Of a stretch of 64,000 nt of DNA, positions 44,014-54,845 are shown piece by piece; the first letter of the stretch is position 1; each line of letters starts with the position of its first letter. Below the pieces are notes generated by a model, which was given only the letters and a program-made list of their open reading frames with translations, was not told where the DNA came from and made no database searches. A program made the position numbers and the translations under genes. The stretch comes from Leptodactylus fallax (taxonomy: Eukaryota; Chordata; Amphibia; Anura; Leptodactylidae). The DNA is taken from assembly GCA_947044405.1 (NCBI GenBank), contig CAMRHE010000017.1, positions 11,805,001 to 11,869,000 on the forward strand, given 5' to 3'.

Positions 44014-44404
44014 TATATTATATTACTTACACTGTACTGATCCTGAGTTACATCCTGTATTATACTCCAGAGCTGCACTCACTATTCTGCTGGTACAGTC
44101 ACTGTGTACATACATTACATTACTTATCCTGTACTGATCCTGAGTTACATCCTGTATTATACTCCAGAGCTGCACTCACTATTCTGCTGGTGCAGTCACT
44201 GTGTACATACATTACTTATCCTGTACTGATACTGAGTTACATCCTGTATTATACTCCAGAGCTGCACTCACTATTCTGCTGGTACAGTCACTGTGTACAT
44301 ACATTACATTACTTATCCTGTACTGATCCTGAGTTACATCCTGTATTATACTCAAGAGCTGCGCTCACTATTCTGCTGGTGCAGTCACTGTGTACATACA
44401 TTAC
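44014..44404 (+). repeat. Second block of the 97-bp satellite, about 4 units
   Basis: Same monomer as 5104-6793 (CCTGAGTTACATCCTG, TATACTCCAGAGCTG). It starts directly at the TA beside the deleted Tc1 copy. The other flank of that copy (about 43333-43347, TCACTGTACACATA) resembles the satellite word TCACTGTGTACATA, so the Tc1 copy may sit inside a monomer. One unit is shortened at about 44205. Confidence 0.92.
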
Positions 44405-44419
44405 TATTACAAGGATATG

Positions 44420-44870
44420 CCCTGTAATAAAGTTTGCCAAAACTGCACTGTATGTCATTTTTCTTTTAAAATGTACCTCCAGTTGTAAAAAAAATAGTAC
44501 AGTTAACTATAAGAAACTTTGTAATATATTCTATTAAAGAATTCTGTTTCCTTCTCCACTCATCAGGCTGAATTACTTTTAACATAGAAGTCTATAGAGG
44601 GGGAAGAGGAGCTGCTGGAAAAGACACAAGACCAATTGTAAGTGCTAAACTCTGCTACACTGCTTAGCAGCTACAGTTATTTGTGTGTCTTTTCCAGCAG
44701 CCTCCTCCACAACTCTCCATTGACTTCTAGGTAAAAAAGTAACTTAGCTTAATAAGTTGAGACGGAAACAGATTTTTTTTTTTTAATAAGATATATTACA
44801 AAGTATTCACCTGTACTATTCATTTATGAAAAGTTGTAGTATAAGTGGCTGTACACTTTAAGAAGAAATA
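44420..44870. repeat. Foldback MITE
   Basis: Inverted pairs: GAGCTGCTGGAAAAGACAC with GTGTCTTTTCCAGCAGCC; TAGAAGTCTATAG-type with CATTGACTTCTAGG; TTGTAATATATTCTATTA with AATAAGATATATTACAAAG. No coding content. Confidence 0.75.
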
Positions 44871-45765
44871 CAAGATTGTTACTATGCGGAAGGACACAGA
44901 GTCACAATATAATCCAGTGCCATATATCTACTACCATATTAAATAAGTCCCCATTAAACGGAGCGTTACAGAGCAATTTCCTCCTATAAATAGGCAGAGA
45001 CATTCATCTGGCATTGTGTTATGTGTTCCCTCTATCTGATTGTGTTCAGAAAGACAGGGGGGATTGTGAAAATATCCAATAATACATTTCATACAATGGC
45101 TCCGACACATGACTGATGATTTTACGAGTCACTGACAATGAGGATTAATAACACTGTCCATCAGAAATGCTTTTTTGACAGTCAAAAGTCAGAGGTGCAA
45201 ACACAAAATGACGGATTCTCAGCTTTTGTCAGCTGCAAAATATAGATGACTTCTCGAAACGGAACGGTATGTTAAATCAAGCTCATTATAGTCACAAGTC
45301 ATCCAGGCAGCCACTTGTAACAATAATGGGCTCGGGGACTGGGGCTCAGCAAGGCGAGTCTTCCACAACAGTGTACACAGCACTATAAAGTGTTATTACA
45401 TGGTACACCATAAAGGAGGCTGTTATAATAAACTGCGTCTGACCACACTTATGTCTCACATCCCATAGCACCCTGCCTGGCTGATACATAAAAAAAAAAA
45501 AAAATTTAAAGGACAAATTCATATTTAAGAGAAATGGGCGTCAATTCTTCAGCAAAGAGTCCTAGATTAATAGGATATAAATTTTAAAAAATACATTTTG
45601 GACAAACACAGTTTTATTCTGAATTTTGCTGCTAAGTAAGTAATTTATTTTCCTGTAGGAGGCACTGTAGCCTGTGCTACATTAATTTATTTGTGCTACA
45701 AGTGTCAATTGTAAGTGTATCTTATTGCAGATTTTCTGCACTGAAACAAAATGCTTTGTGTTCCC
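44871..45765. other. Intergenic, no gene recognised
   Basis: Ordinary sequence with an A-run near 45490. Nothing supported. Confidence 0.3.
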
Positions 45766-46700
45766 AGCCTTAGCATACATACCAGTTTTTAATAGGTGCT
45801 TTAGGGAGGTTTAAGCTCCGCCTCCTGGGGCTGCCCCTAAATCGTCCAATGACAAATCAGGTGGGTCCACCTTTTTTGGCCTGAGTTTTTCAGGGACAGT
45901 TGGCAACTAAGATCTTACCAGGAAGTAGAGGACCCAGTAAGTATTGGTGTCCGCTAGGTCGTTAGGGAGGTGAGTAACTTTTTAATTCTTTGACTCTTGT
46001 TCTTAAAAGGACGGGAGAGGTACATTTTTTTCTGTCCTATCAAAAAAGATATATTCACAGGATGGATCAAACATTTTATGTGTTAGGAATCTCAATATCT
46101 GTGCCCTCGCTTCTCCACCTTGCAGCCATCCTTCCCTTCGGTGTAGCACTGCTCACAGTCGCTCCTTTCTGCTTCCCATGCCTAACAGTAAACCTTTGGC
46201 TGGGTCTGTTCAGCCAGTCAGAGCTTTTAGATGCAGAGTCTATCCTGCTTTACTTCAGCGTCCAACCGAGGGCTGATGCAGGGTATTTTAACCTGACAAC
46301 TTCCTTACTCAGATGCCTCTGATTACATTAGTTTTTTGGCTCTGTATTCTCAGAATTTATTCTCTGAACTTTACCCAGTTGACTGAACTACTGGTTTTCT
46401 GACCTTGGCTTGCTCTCCTGGATTACCCTTCTGTTTCTGATTTGGCTGTACCTGTGACCTCCTGGATTTGTTCATGGTTTGGACTTTTCCTTGGCTATTC
46501 CCGTACTCACCTGGTTTTGACCTCGGCTTGTCTATTATTCTACCTGCCCGCTATAGGATTGCTGGTTTGGTCCTTTGTCTGCAAGTATATCTATTTTCTG
46601 GCACATTATTCTGAGGTTGCAACCTGGTTACCGAGACGCAAAGTCCATCCTGTCTTGCGGGCTATGGTGAATACCTGGGGGTGATCTTAGACTCTGCAAA
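45766..46700 (+). repeat. Unclassified repeat-like block, possibly LTR-derived
   Basis: Pyrimidine-rich sequence with recurring GACCTCGGCTTGTC-like words (about 46405 and 46522) and a distal GCGGGCTATGGTGAATACC. I associate this texture with long terminal repeats of amphibian retroelements, but I see no TG...CA pair with a duplication and no protein motif, so the class is uncertain. Another such block may lie at 55500-55670. Confidence 0.35.
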
Positions 46701-47390
46701 TCAGGATGGTGTTTTATGATTGGCAGCTTATTTACTTGCTGTTTGTAGACCTTAACAAGTCCCTGTGTCATATTAGGAAATTGCTTAAACAGCAGTTCCA
46801 TCATTTTGAGAATTACTTAGGCACCAATTCCAAAACAATATGAACTGGATCACTTTGTATCACTTTGTATGGATCCTTAATGTGGTCCTCAGACTGTTAT
46901 GTGCCATACATTCCATTCAATGCACAATTGTATACATATTATGTAGTATTGTGGAAGTATCTTGTTTAGGCTATGGTGCTTCATGGGGACATCACATGAC
47001 AGCATATATGGGGTGCCTATAGGTCCATAATACCTTTGACAAGCGTACATTATACAAAGTAGATGTAGACCTATATCTTCCACAAGCGGCTTGTTGCTAT
47101 TCTTTCACTGTCTACCATAAAGCAAGAAGCAAAAAAAGAAAAGATCCTGAAGATATAATACACAAATACTAGATTTTACTTTTGCCAATTATGGAGCTCC
47201 CCTTTAAGACACTGTGATGATATAACACCATTCACAATGACCTTCTACTTGTGTTATAAAACATTCAGCAGGTACAAAAACTCCAGTAACATCACTCCAA
47301 AACTTCAGCACAATGCTACATTAGATAAGGGCGCTTTCAGATCGCGCCCCCCCAGGTGTCTTCTTTTCAGCCGGCAGAACGCACCACCGC
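46701..47390. other. Intergenic, no gene recognised
   Basis: Nothing beyond a direct duplication of ATCACTTTGTAT at about 46850-46870. Confidence 0.3.
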
Positions 47391-47690
47391 CATAAAATAG
47401 AAATCAATTTTCAAACCTGACAATACTTTCTACAAAGCCTCAGAAACTAATACATTTCCAGGGCTTTTGCATTTCAATGGGACATCAGTGACCCGGACTT
47501 GCTCTTTGTTGGGATTATTTACAATAACACGGGTAGAGCGGCGGCCGTCGCAAGGAGACAAGACGGTTTTTTTTGTATAATTGCGCAAATAACAATCGAG
47601 AATAAATGACATGGCGCTGGTCGGGCGAGATGTAATACGTTTTATTCAAATCCAACATTTTTTTTTTTTTTTTCATTATTATTTCACCTT
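47391..47690. other. Candidate conserved non-coding block
   Basis: Repeat-free sequence with GAAATCAATTTTCAAACC, GGGATTATTTACAATAAC, AATTGCGCAAATAAC and CATGGCGCTGGTCGG. CpG-containing, which is unusual for decayed repeat DNA. No frame or splice pattern indicates an exon. Confidence 0.35.
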
Positions 47691-48643
47691 GATTATTTCC
47701 ATCCAAAAACAGAAATTTTGACAAAGGGGAAAACAGAAAATGTGTGTTTGCGTTTTTTTCCTTTTGTTCTGTAGAATCATGAATTTTTCAGCGCCGCTGT
47801 CACACTGTATTAGAGATTTGAAACACTCTTCTGGTTTTGCCCAGTAACTTGTTTTGTCTGCGGAGTAGACACTGAGCACTTTGAGAATCCGATCCTATCC
47901 GTGTTATTCCTCTCATGTTACCTTAGCTGAAAAATGTATCAGATCAGATCCGGCATCCGGCAAAAATACAGAGTAAATACAACCAAGAGCTGGAAAAATA
48001 AAGGGGTGATATAATTGTTCTCTAGATCTGCCACTTTTCCACTTAACCCTTTGCAGCTTTATCAAAAAACTGGGGGAAGAAAGGTGATAGCCTCTAAATA
48101 TATACCCTATTTGGACATATGGATGTAATAAAGGGAAGCCCGTGCTTTGGATCCCTCTTTTATCAGAGCAGAAAGCCACTTTAAAAAAAAAAAAAAGTAC
48201 AACTTCTGGCTACCGTTTTTCTCCGAAAACAAGACAGGGTCTTATTTTTTTTTTGCTCCAAAAAATCGGTTAGGGTTTATTTTTAGGGGATGTCCACTCA
48301 CCAGACCCCCTTACACCCAAAACAATTAGCGTTGGCAAGTACCAATGGTGGATGAGCTCTCAGATCTGAGTAACTTCTGTCAAAGGCGTGTCACTGTCGG
48401 GTTCCTTGTGTTCTACTGCAGCCATGTGTTTCACTTGGCTCTCCCTGGTGGCTGGAAACAGCCACAACGCTCGGGCTCAGGAGTAGAGTACCCGATCTGT
48501 GTGTATGAGAGCCCGGCACTACTGGTAGTCATCCCTACCATCTCACTAGTGCCATCTTGTACAGATAGATCCCTTAAGGTTAATGTTCGATTCCTTTGGG
48601 GGTGAAATTCTTCTGAGGGGTGTCTGCTTTCCTTGATGAAGGG
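47691..48643. other. Intergenic, no gene recognised
   Basis: A- and T-runs near 48183 and 48245 and possible degraded repeats. No gene is supported. Confidence 0.3.
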
Positions 48644-48796
48644 TCTACCATATCTGTCATGCCATGACAGATATGGTAGATCCCATCCAACATACGGCAG
48701 ACCCCATCCAACATACGGCAGACCCCATCCAACATACGGCAGACCCCATCCAACATACGTAGACCCCATCCAACATATGTAGACCCCATCCAACAT
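48644..48796. repeat. Perfect palindrome followed by a ~21-bp tandem repeat
   Basis: 48644-48680 is TCTACCATATCTGTCATG, one C, then the exact inverse. From about 48681 six units containing CCCATCCAACATACGGCAGA follow, the last two shortened to GTAGA variants. Confidence 0.9.
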
Positions 48797-49104
48797 ACCA
48801 TCAACACTCCTGTACAAGTTTATGGGTCATTGATTTATTGCTTTCAAAACAAAAACACAAAAAAATGAAAGTGCATAAAATTTGTATTTCCGCAACCATA
48901 ATGTCCAATACTATATAACTCATTTATCCCAAAAGATGAATGCTTTAAATAAAATTTTTTTGTTTTTAGTTCATCCCACTTTATTGTGCAAAAATAGTAT
49001 ATTAAAGTATAAAACTGTAGACTTAGGCCAGGCACTGTGAACATGCTGCAGAATTTCAGCAGGGAGCATATGGGTGTCGTAGAAGGGAAGGCCTACCCAA
49101 TGGA
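48797..49104. other. AT-rich intergenic stretch
   Basis: Low-complexity A-rich segments at 48847-48870 and 48940-48970. No gene seen. Confidence 0.3.
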
Positions 49105-49426
49105 GCTCCTTTCTATTAAAGGTTTTGTCCCAAACTCAACACTTCTTACCTATCCTGCCGATAGAAGATAAATGTAGAATTGCTGGAGGTCCAACAATGG
49201 AACCCCAACAATCAGAAGAACCGGGGTCCTATGTCCTGTACTTGCATGGAGCGGAGGTGAAGCAGGTGCTATCTCAGTCAGTTCCATGAGCATTGAATGA
49301 AGCGCACTGTGCATGCTCAGTTGCCACTCCATTCCAATGGGGGCCATGAGATGAGACCCTGTTCTCGTGATCAGTGAGGGTCCCTTGTGATCGGTTACTT
49401 ATCTATCCACAGGATAGGTTATAAGT
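49105..49426. repeat. Dispersed MITE ('gtgatcagtgagggtcc' copy)
   Basis: TTATCTATCCACAGGATAGG near the right end and TTACCTATCCTGCCGATAG near the left are inverted counterparts. The family matches 14020, 20473 and 51127. Confidence 0.5.
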
Positions 49427-49880
49427 AGAGATGAATGAGCTGGTTTGTAACAAGTCAGATTCATAACCAAACCTGAAACTTTTTGGGTTCTTCAGACCCC
49501 CTGAGTATAATAAGCAGAGGTCCAGGTGTGGAAACCTAATAAATATTGATATCCCCTTCGCTCACTGTTCCTGGACACTCTGCAAGTCGACTTCCAGCTT
49601 TCTGGGTAACCTCATGGTTCCTGGGGGACGGCTGAGCCCTGTGATTGGGTCTCGGAGGTCAAGTGGGACGTCGTACCAACATTGAGACACTCATGTTAAA
49701 ATATCATGATGGCAGGCCCCACTAAGGCTCAATCACGGACCTCAGTGATGTCACCCAGGAGGCTAGAAGACAACTGAAGAAGACCCCGATGGGTGCTGGA
49801 TTCCACAAGGAAGCAGTGTTCATTATGTGTCCGCACCTCCCCCAGCCTCTGCTTATTAACCAAACACCTTTTGTGTAGTC
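49427..49880 (+). repeat. Hairpin-bearing dispersed repeat, copy E
   Basis: Starts GTAGAGATGAATGAGCTGG, has CTTCAGACCCCCTGAGTATA (half palindrome), and continues with GTGATTGGGTCTCGGAGGTC and TGATGTCACCCAGGAGGC. Confidence 0.6.
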
Positions 49881-50484
49881 GGCCATATATTCTATTGACT
49901 GCCACATACTACTATTTTTACCCCGGAAGCTTATGGATCCTATTGACATAGATGCATACTCATTGATACATTAGCATGTGCCTCCCATTAATACCTTGCT
50001 TGGATGGTTCCAGCATTTTGCATGGATTTTGGTTCTAAATTACAAATGACTCTGTTACAAGGGAGAATACGGGGAAGTCAGCCAAAATGTCTAGCTCAAA
50101 ATGGCTTTTTTCCCAGGAATCATGTCTGGTGCGGCAAATAAAATATTCTATTACATTATTTTCTCATTTCTGTCTATTTCCTGTCGGGCTCCAGGGTGGT
50201 ATATTTTCCAAAAGTTCTAAAATATTTTCCCGTTCACCATCTGGATGCGTGGACATCAGGGTTCGGATAAAACATCTGTGACCTGTGAACATCAAGCTGT
50301 CTGAGCTAGGAGTTTAGGGGATTGTGAGAAGAATTTTCAATGTAAGTCAGTCACAAAAAGATCTTAAAGAGGTAATGGAAAGGAACAGAGAGCGCTCTGG
50401 TTGGAGATGACACTATACGGAGTAGGGGTCGAGGGGACACCCATTCTTTTGATAGGTGGGGTGCGCTCCACACAAAACTCCGAT
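49881..50484. other. Intergenic, no gene recognised
   Basis: Single-copy-looking; nothing supported. Confidence 0.3.
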
Positions 50485-50915
50485 TATTCTCACCCCAGAG
50501 TATAAGATAGTATCGAAACGAGCCAAAGGCTGAACCTCACAAATATTGATTTGTGGGGCCACTGTGGAGCATTATACTGGTGGGTCTCTGGGGAGCAAAT
50601 TATATTGTGTGGGGCCACTATGGAGCTTTTCACTGGGTTGTGCACTGTTGGGAAACTAATATATTTTGTTGAGCTGCTGGGGTGTATATTATTCTGTGTG
50701 GGTGCATATTATACTGTGTGGGGGCTCTGGGGAGCATGTTATACTGTGTGGGGCTGCTGGGGAGCCTATTATACTGTCTGTGGTCCATTATACTGTTTGG
50801 GGGCTCTGAGGAGCATATTATATTGTGTGGGGCTGCTAGGGAGCATTATACTGGGGGGCACTGTGGAGAGCCTATTATATATACTGTGTGGGGCCACTAT
50901 GGAGCATTATATATA
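50485..50915 (+). repeat. Third locus: half palindrome plus degraded minisatellite
   Basis: CTCACCCCAGAGTATAAGAT (50490-50509) is the second half of the recurrent palindrome. From about 50555 to 50915, about ten loose units of ~30 bp read GGGGCCACTATGGAGCATTA, GGGGCTGCTGGGGAGCC and similar. Same order and orientation as locus 1. Confidence 0.8.
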
Positions 50916-51126
50916 TTGGCCATGAAGCTATTGGGGTATGCACAGTACTATAGGGAATGGCGATACAAGGAAAATACTCAGTTATGCCAGATAGTCAGCA
51001 CATGTGTAAGATGTTCAGTGAAGGAACCGCAGTGTAGGCTATTATCAGGAAGCTGTTGGCTGGCTCCCAGAACATGTTCCTCTGGTGGGCCCTAGGCCCT
51101 TCATTCCGACACATCTTTATCAATTC
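50916..51126. other. Probable right part of the third minisatellite-bearing element
   Basis: Ends in TGGTGGGCCCTAGGCCC and CATTCCGACAC, words resembling hAT-type ends in this window (63170-63209), but no partner terminus was identified. Confidence 0.3.
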
Positions 51127-51424
51127 ATGAACTATTCTTAGGATAGGTCATCAATTGAAGATCTGTGGAGGGTCTGACACCTGGGACCCCTGTGAATCAG
51201 TGGTTGGAAGCAGTAGTGGTGCTCCCTGAGCTCTGCTTAGATTCACAGGACGTTTGCAGCTCAGTCCCATTGAAGTGAATGGGACACAGCCAATATACAT
51301 TGTATGGCTCTGTGCTTAGTTTTCTGTCTCAGCAAACAGCTGACCAGTGGGGATACCTGGTGCTGGATCTTCAATTGATGACCCATCCTTAGGATATTAA
51401 TTCTAAGTCTGGAAAACCCCTTTA
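51127..51424. repeat. Foldback MITE, well-preserved ends
   Basis: TTAGGATAGGTCATCAATTG and AAGATC on the left face GATCTTCAATTGATGACCC and ATCCTTAGGAT on the right. The best reference copy in the window for this family. Confidence 0.8.
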
Positions 51425-51769
51425 AGTAACTCAGTAATATCACATAAGGTGCTACTGTTGCTTCTGAGTGAGTGAGAGAGAATTTGGGAACAGGATCTCC
51501 TCTTTTCCATGTGCTATACCAGCTCAGGGAAAACGAAAAGGGGAAAACTGAAGGATACAAGTCCTATAATGGCGAGATAAAGCGGCACTTTTAAGCTGCC
51601 ATGTGTGCGTACATGAGAAGCCATAGGTTTGCTTTAATTACAGGTCTGTGGCCCAGTCTATGTATCTAGGTCTACAACATTGTATCTACAAATTTTACCG
51701 ATGGGAGATGGAATCAGCAGGATTTCTATTGGAATGAAACCAGACGAGTGCAACTTCTTTGTTCAACGC
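51425..51769. other. Intergenic, no gene recognised
   Basis: Nothing supported. Confidence 0.3.
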
Positions 51770-52095
51770 TGAACCTTCACATAGTTCTACCGTATTATGA
51801 TACGGTGAAATACATTGCGGCTGGAAGAATCGGGGACGTCGGGTACATTGTACAGTTTTCAAAGATAACACTTGAATGCGTGCGTCACAATAAACATCGC
51901 TGGTAGCCGAGGTCCGCTGTCATTGAGACTGAACAATTCCTTGTTGCCAATGTATTGTTCAGCTTCTCCGCGGCATTAAAAATCTATGTAATAAAATAAT
52001 GGTAACCCTGAGAAAAGGGATCGGTATCATCGAATTATTACAATATAAATCTGTTATTGAAGGGAAAAGGCAATTTACAGTGTAATTTAGTTTAA
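51770..52095. other. Candidate conserved non-coding block
   Basis: Repeat-free; CAGTTTTCAAAGATAACAC, GAACAATTCCTTGTTGCCAA (two inverted AACAAT/ATTGTT-type Sox-like words) and CGAATTATTACAATATAAAT. Regulatory potential is inferred from texture only. Confidence 0.35.
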
Positions 52096-52439
52096 CATTT
52101 TCCTTACAGGGGTGGTTCAGGATTTAGAAAAAGTAGGACATGTGATAACCTTAAAGGGGCTGTCCAGAAATACGGATTTTATAGGTTATAATAAATATGT
52201 GGTAGGAGGCTCCACGGAACACCAGGCTTACTGCACGCAAAACTGGGCTGGAGGCAGTTGGCTCCATGCTGTGTATAGTGGTTGGGTGCTGCTACTGCAG
52301 GTCAGGTCCCACTGAAGTCAAAAGAAGCTGAGCTGCAGTGCTGGCACCCGACCACTACTATAGCATATAGTTCTATAGCCTTTCGACAGACAAACTCTTG
52401 CTATTGAGAGCAATTAAAGACAGTCTATGACCTCCTCCA

Positions 52440-52765
52440 GAGTCATTCAAATCCCTCCATTGTGTTACAGAGCAAGATACAGTAATATACAACATACCTT
52501 TGTTCTATATATCACTTTTGTAGATTTGGAGGAAAACTGCAATTGAGGTAATTGGTGCACTGGGGGCGGGCCTTCAGCTCCATGGAGCACTGCTCTTGCC
52601 ACTCAGATCCCTACCATCATCTGCCTGTGCCATCCTGTGTAGTAAGAGTTGATCCTCCAACTGCTGTGACATCACCCATCCTACTAGAGCAGGGCACAAC
52701 GCCCGCCCTCAGTGCACCAACTGTCTCATTTGCATAAGACTTCTCCAAATCTAGAAAAGTGGCAT
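52440..52765. repeat. Foldback MITE
   Basis: AATTGGTGCACTGGGGGCGG faces CCGCCCTCAGTGCACCAACT, and CACTTTTGTAGATTTGGAGG faces CTCCAAATCTAGAAAAGTGG. Confidence 0.8.
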
Positions 52766-53046
52766 ACATAACAGTGGTAGGTTGTTTTATCACTATAATG
52801 TGCTCTGCAACATGGTGATGGCAGTTGAATATACTTGGGGAGGTGGTGGACTCCCAAGTCTGTTGCTCAACTACTAGGGTGTCTGCCTCCCATATACAAG
52901 GCCTGGGGTTTGAGACCTGGGAGAAACCTATTGAAACAATAAATAGTATAAAACTTTAAGTAAATTGCAGAGGGCATCCCCCATCTATTTAAAGTATCCC
53001 TCCTTGACTATATGCTACTGACCAAATGCTCTTTTTGACTTAAAAG

Positions 53047-53145
53047 GGTTAATTTTCTCCTTTCTATCAGTGGAAGGCTGTGTATCCCAAATCTTCTCCC
53101 TTCAGTGCACCAGAGGGCAGGGGGAATAAATTTACTATGCATAGA
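53047..53145. repeat. Inverted counterpart of the repeat at 35104-35220
   Basis: CTCCTTTCTATCAGTGGAAG, GGCTGTGTATCCC and CTTCAGTGCACC are the inverse of words at 35104-35220. Confidence 0.6.
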
Positions 53146-54585
53146 CTGCCAGCCATCAAAGAAAATGGGAAAGGAGATCAAAGAAGTTTTTGGGTGGTGA
53201 GGGTGATCTGTGGGCCCCCCTGGCTTTTGGGCCCTGTTGCGTCTGTGACCCCTGTAGTTACATCAGTGTATTTTTTTTTCCATCTACCCCCTCTTCTACT
53301 ATTGGCAGATTATCAAGAAGACGAGGAATAAGACATACCTGCAGTTTTTGGTTATGGTCTGCAACCATAAAGGTAGAGCGTGGAAGTAATAAACAAAAAG
53401 TTTGCATAGATAGACCTACTATGTAAATAAATGCAAAAAAAGTAGAAAACTACTAATAGAATCATTCGAAAACTACTAATATTACTACTAATATCCAGAA
53501 TATTCTCTAATGGGTTCCTTTCAGCCCTGTAAATGAGATAAGCGGCTCGGCCATGTCACTGTCAGGTTTATGGATCTGTGCACAACTCACTAATGAAAAG
53601 TCTATATAAAGTATAAGAAAAAGGTAAAATTTATTTACACATCTCTTTCCCTGCGGATTCCCAATCAGATACCGAGATCCGTGTTTTAGTTTGCGAAAGT
53701 CAAATAAGATAAAGTGGAATGTGAAGAGCTGCCTTTAATGGGGCTCTGGGATCGATGCGGAGGTCAGAGGGCAGCACCTTCTCTAGAAGTGGACACTTCC
53801 CACAACCGTGTACAGATACAAGCCATAGATCAATACAACACCGTCTACTGCCGGGGAGAATTTCCCAGAAGTCCTCCATGTGCAATCTCTGGCAATGCGA
53901 TCAAGTGACTGATAGTCACAATAACATTACATTAGAGGTCGGCCATTTACAGAAGATCTGTCACCTCTCCTGACATGTCTGCTTCAGTTCATTCTTGTAT
54001 TCTTCAAGAAATATAAATTCTGGAGAATCTTGTCTTAGATTTCTGGTGCATTTTTATTAGTCTATCTTCCCTAGAGTTCTATCTTCCCTCTTCCTGGGCT
54101 TCATGATGACTTGGTGTTCTTGCACTCCCACATGTCAACCATTGCTAATGTTGAGTTGCCCAGGGTGGGGTTGATATGTTGGGTTCTGGTGACAGACTCC
54201 ATTTAACATAATGTACCAGGAGCTTTTCATTACAGCTGAAGTGTCGAAAGACCCTTTTACGGTTCTTACAGATCTGAATACAAATATTTAGGCCAATATA
54301 TTGGGGCAAAAGGATTGGGGTTAATATCATGCAGTCCTTGGTGGGTTGTGGTCATGGGTCACAGTCTTCTACTTATTAAGGCCCAGACTACGGCACCTTC
54401 TGCACATGTTCACATTTGCTCGTCTGTTCACATTCTCATTAGACAAGAAATAATGGCCGCCCTCAGAGCTCAGATGACTTCTGAGATGTTCTGCCCCTGC
54501 ATTTTCCGTCCACTGTCTCTATGACATAGAAGCTTTTGGTCCCGTATATATATTTTAGCTTCTATTATCACACTCTGTTAGGCAC
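53146..54585. other. Intergenic, no gene recognised
   Basis: No exon, RNA gene or clear element boundary. Moderate-complexity sequence. Confidence 0.3.
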
Positions 54586-54845
54586 AGTAAAACATTAAAA
54601 ACACATTTGTCTCAGCATGACGCCACTTTCAAGCGCATAACAGGATTCCCAGAGCATTAAGTGAACATCAAGCGCGAAGACTTCTTAATCTTATTTAAGT
54701 GAGACGCAATATTTTCAGTTTTTGCCTTAATAAATGCAGACAGACGGTGTATATTCAGACTTGTGCTTGATAATGGCGAAAGTCCTCGCTCAAAGTTTTG
54801 CACAGGTACACGTTTCATTACGAGAGAGAGAGTTCTGAGAGTTAA
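54586..54845. other. Candidate conserved non-coding block
   Basis: Repeat-free; contains AAGCGCATAACAGGATTCC, GCATTAAGTGAACATCAAGC, TTGATAATGGCGAAAG. Weak evidence from texture only. Confidence 0.25.

Noticed and set aside
43989..44537. 182-codon membrane-like protein
   Set aside because: Runs from the Tc1 terminus into the 97-bp satellite and on into a foldback MITE; a chimera of repeats.
45990..46684. Frames at 45990-46322 and 46442-46684 as membrane proteins
   Set aside because: Lie in a pyrimidine-rich repeat-like block; hydrophobicity reflects base composition and no family motif is visible.
48431..48817. Minus-strand frame with repeated YVGWGLP
   Set aside because: Produced by the 21-bp tandem repeat and adjoining palindrome.
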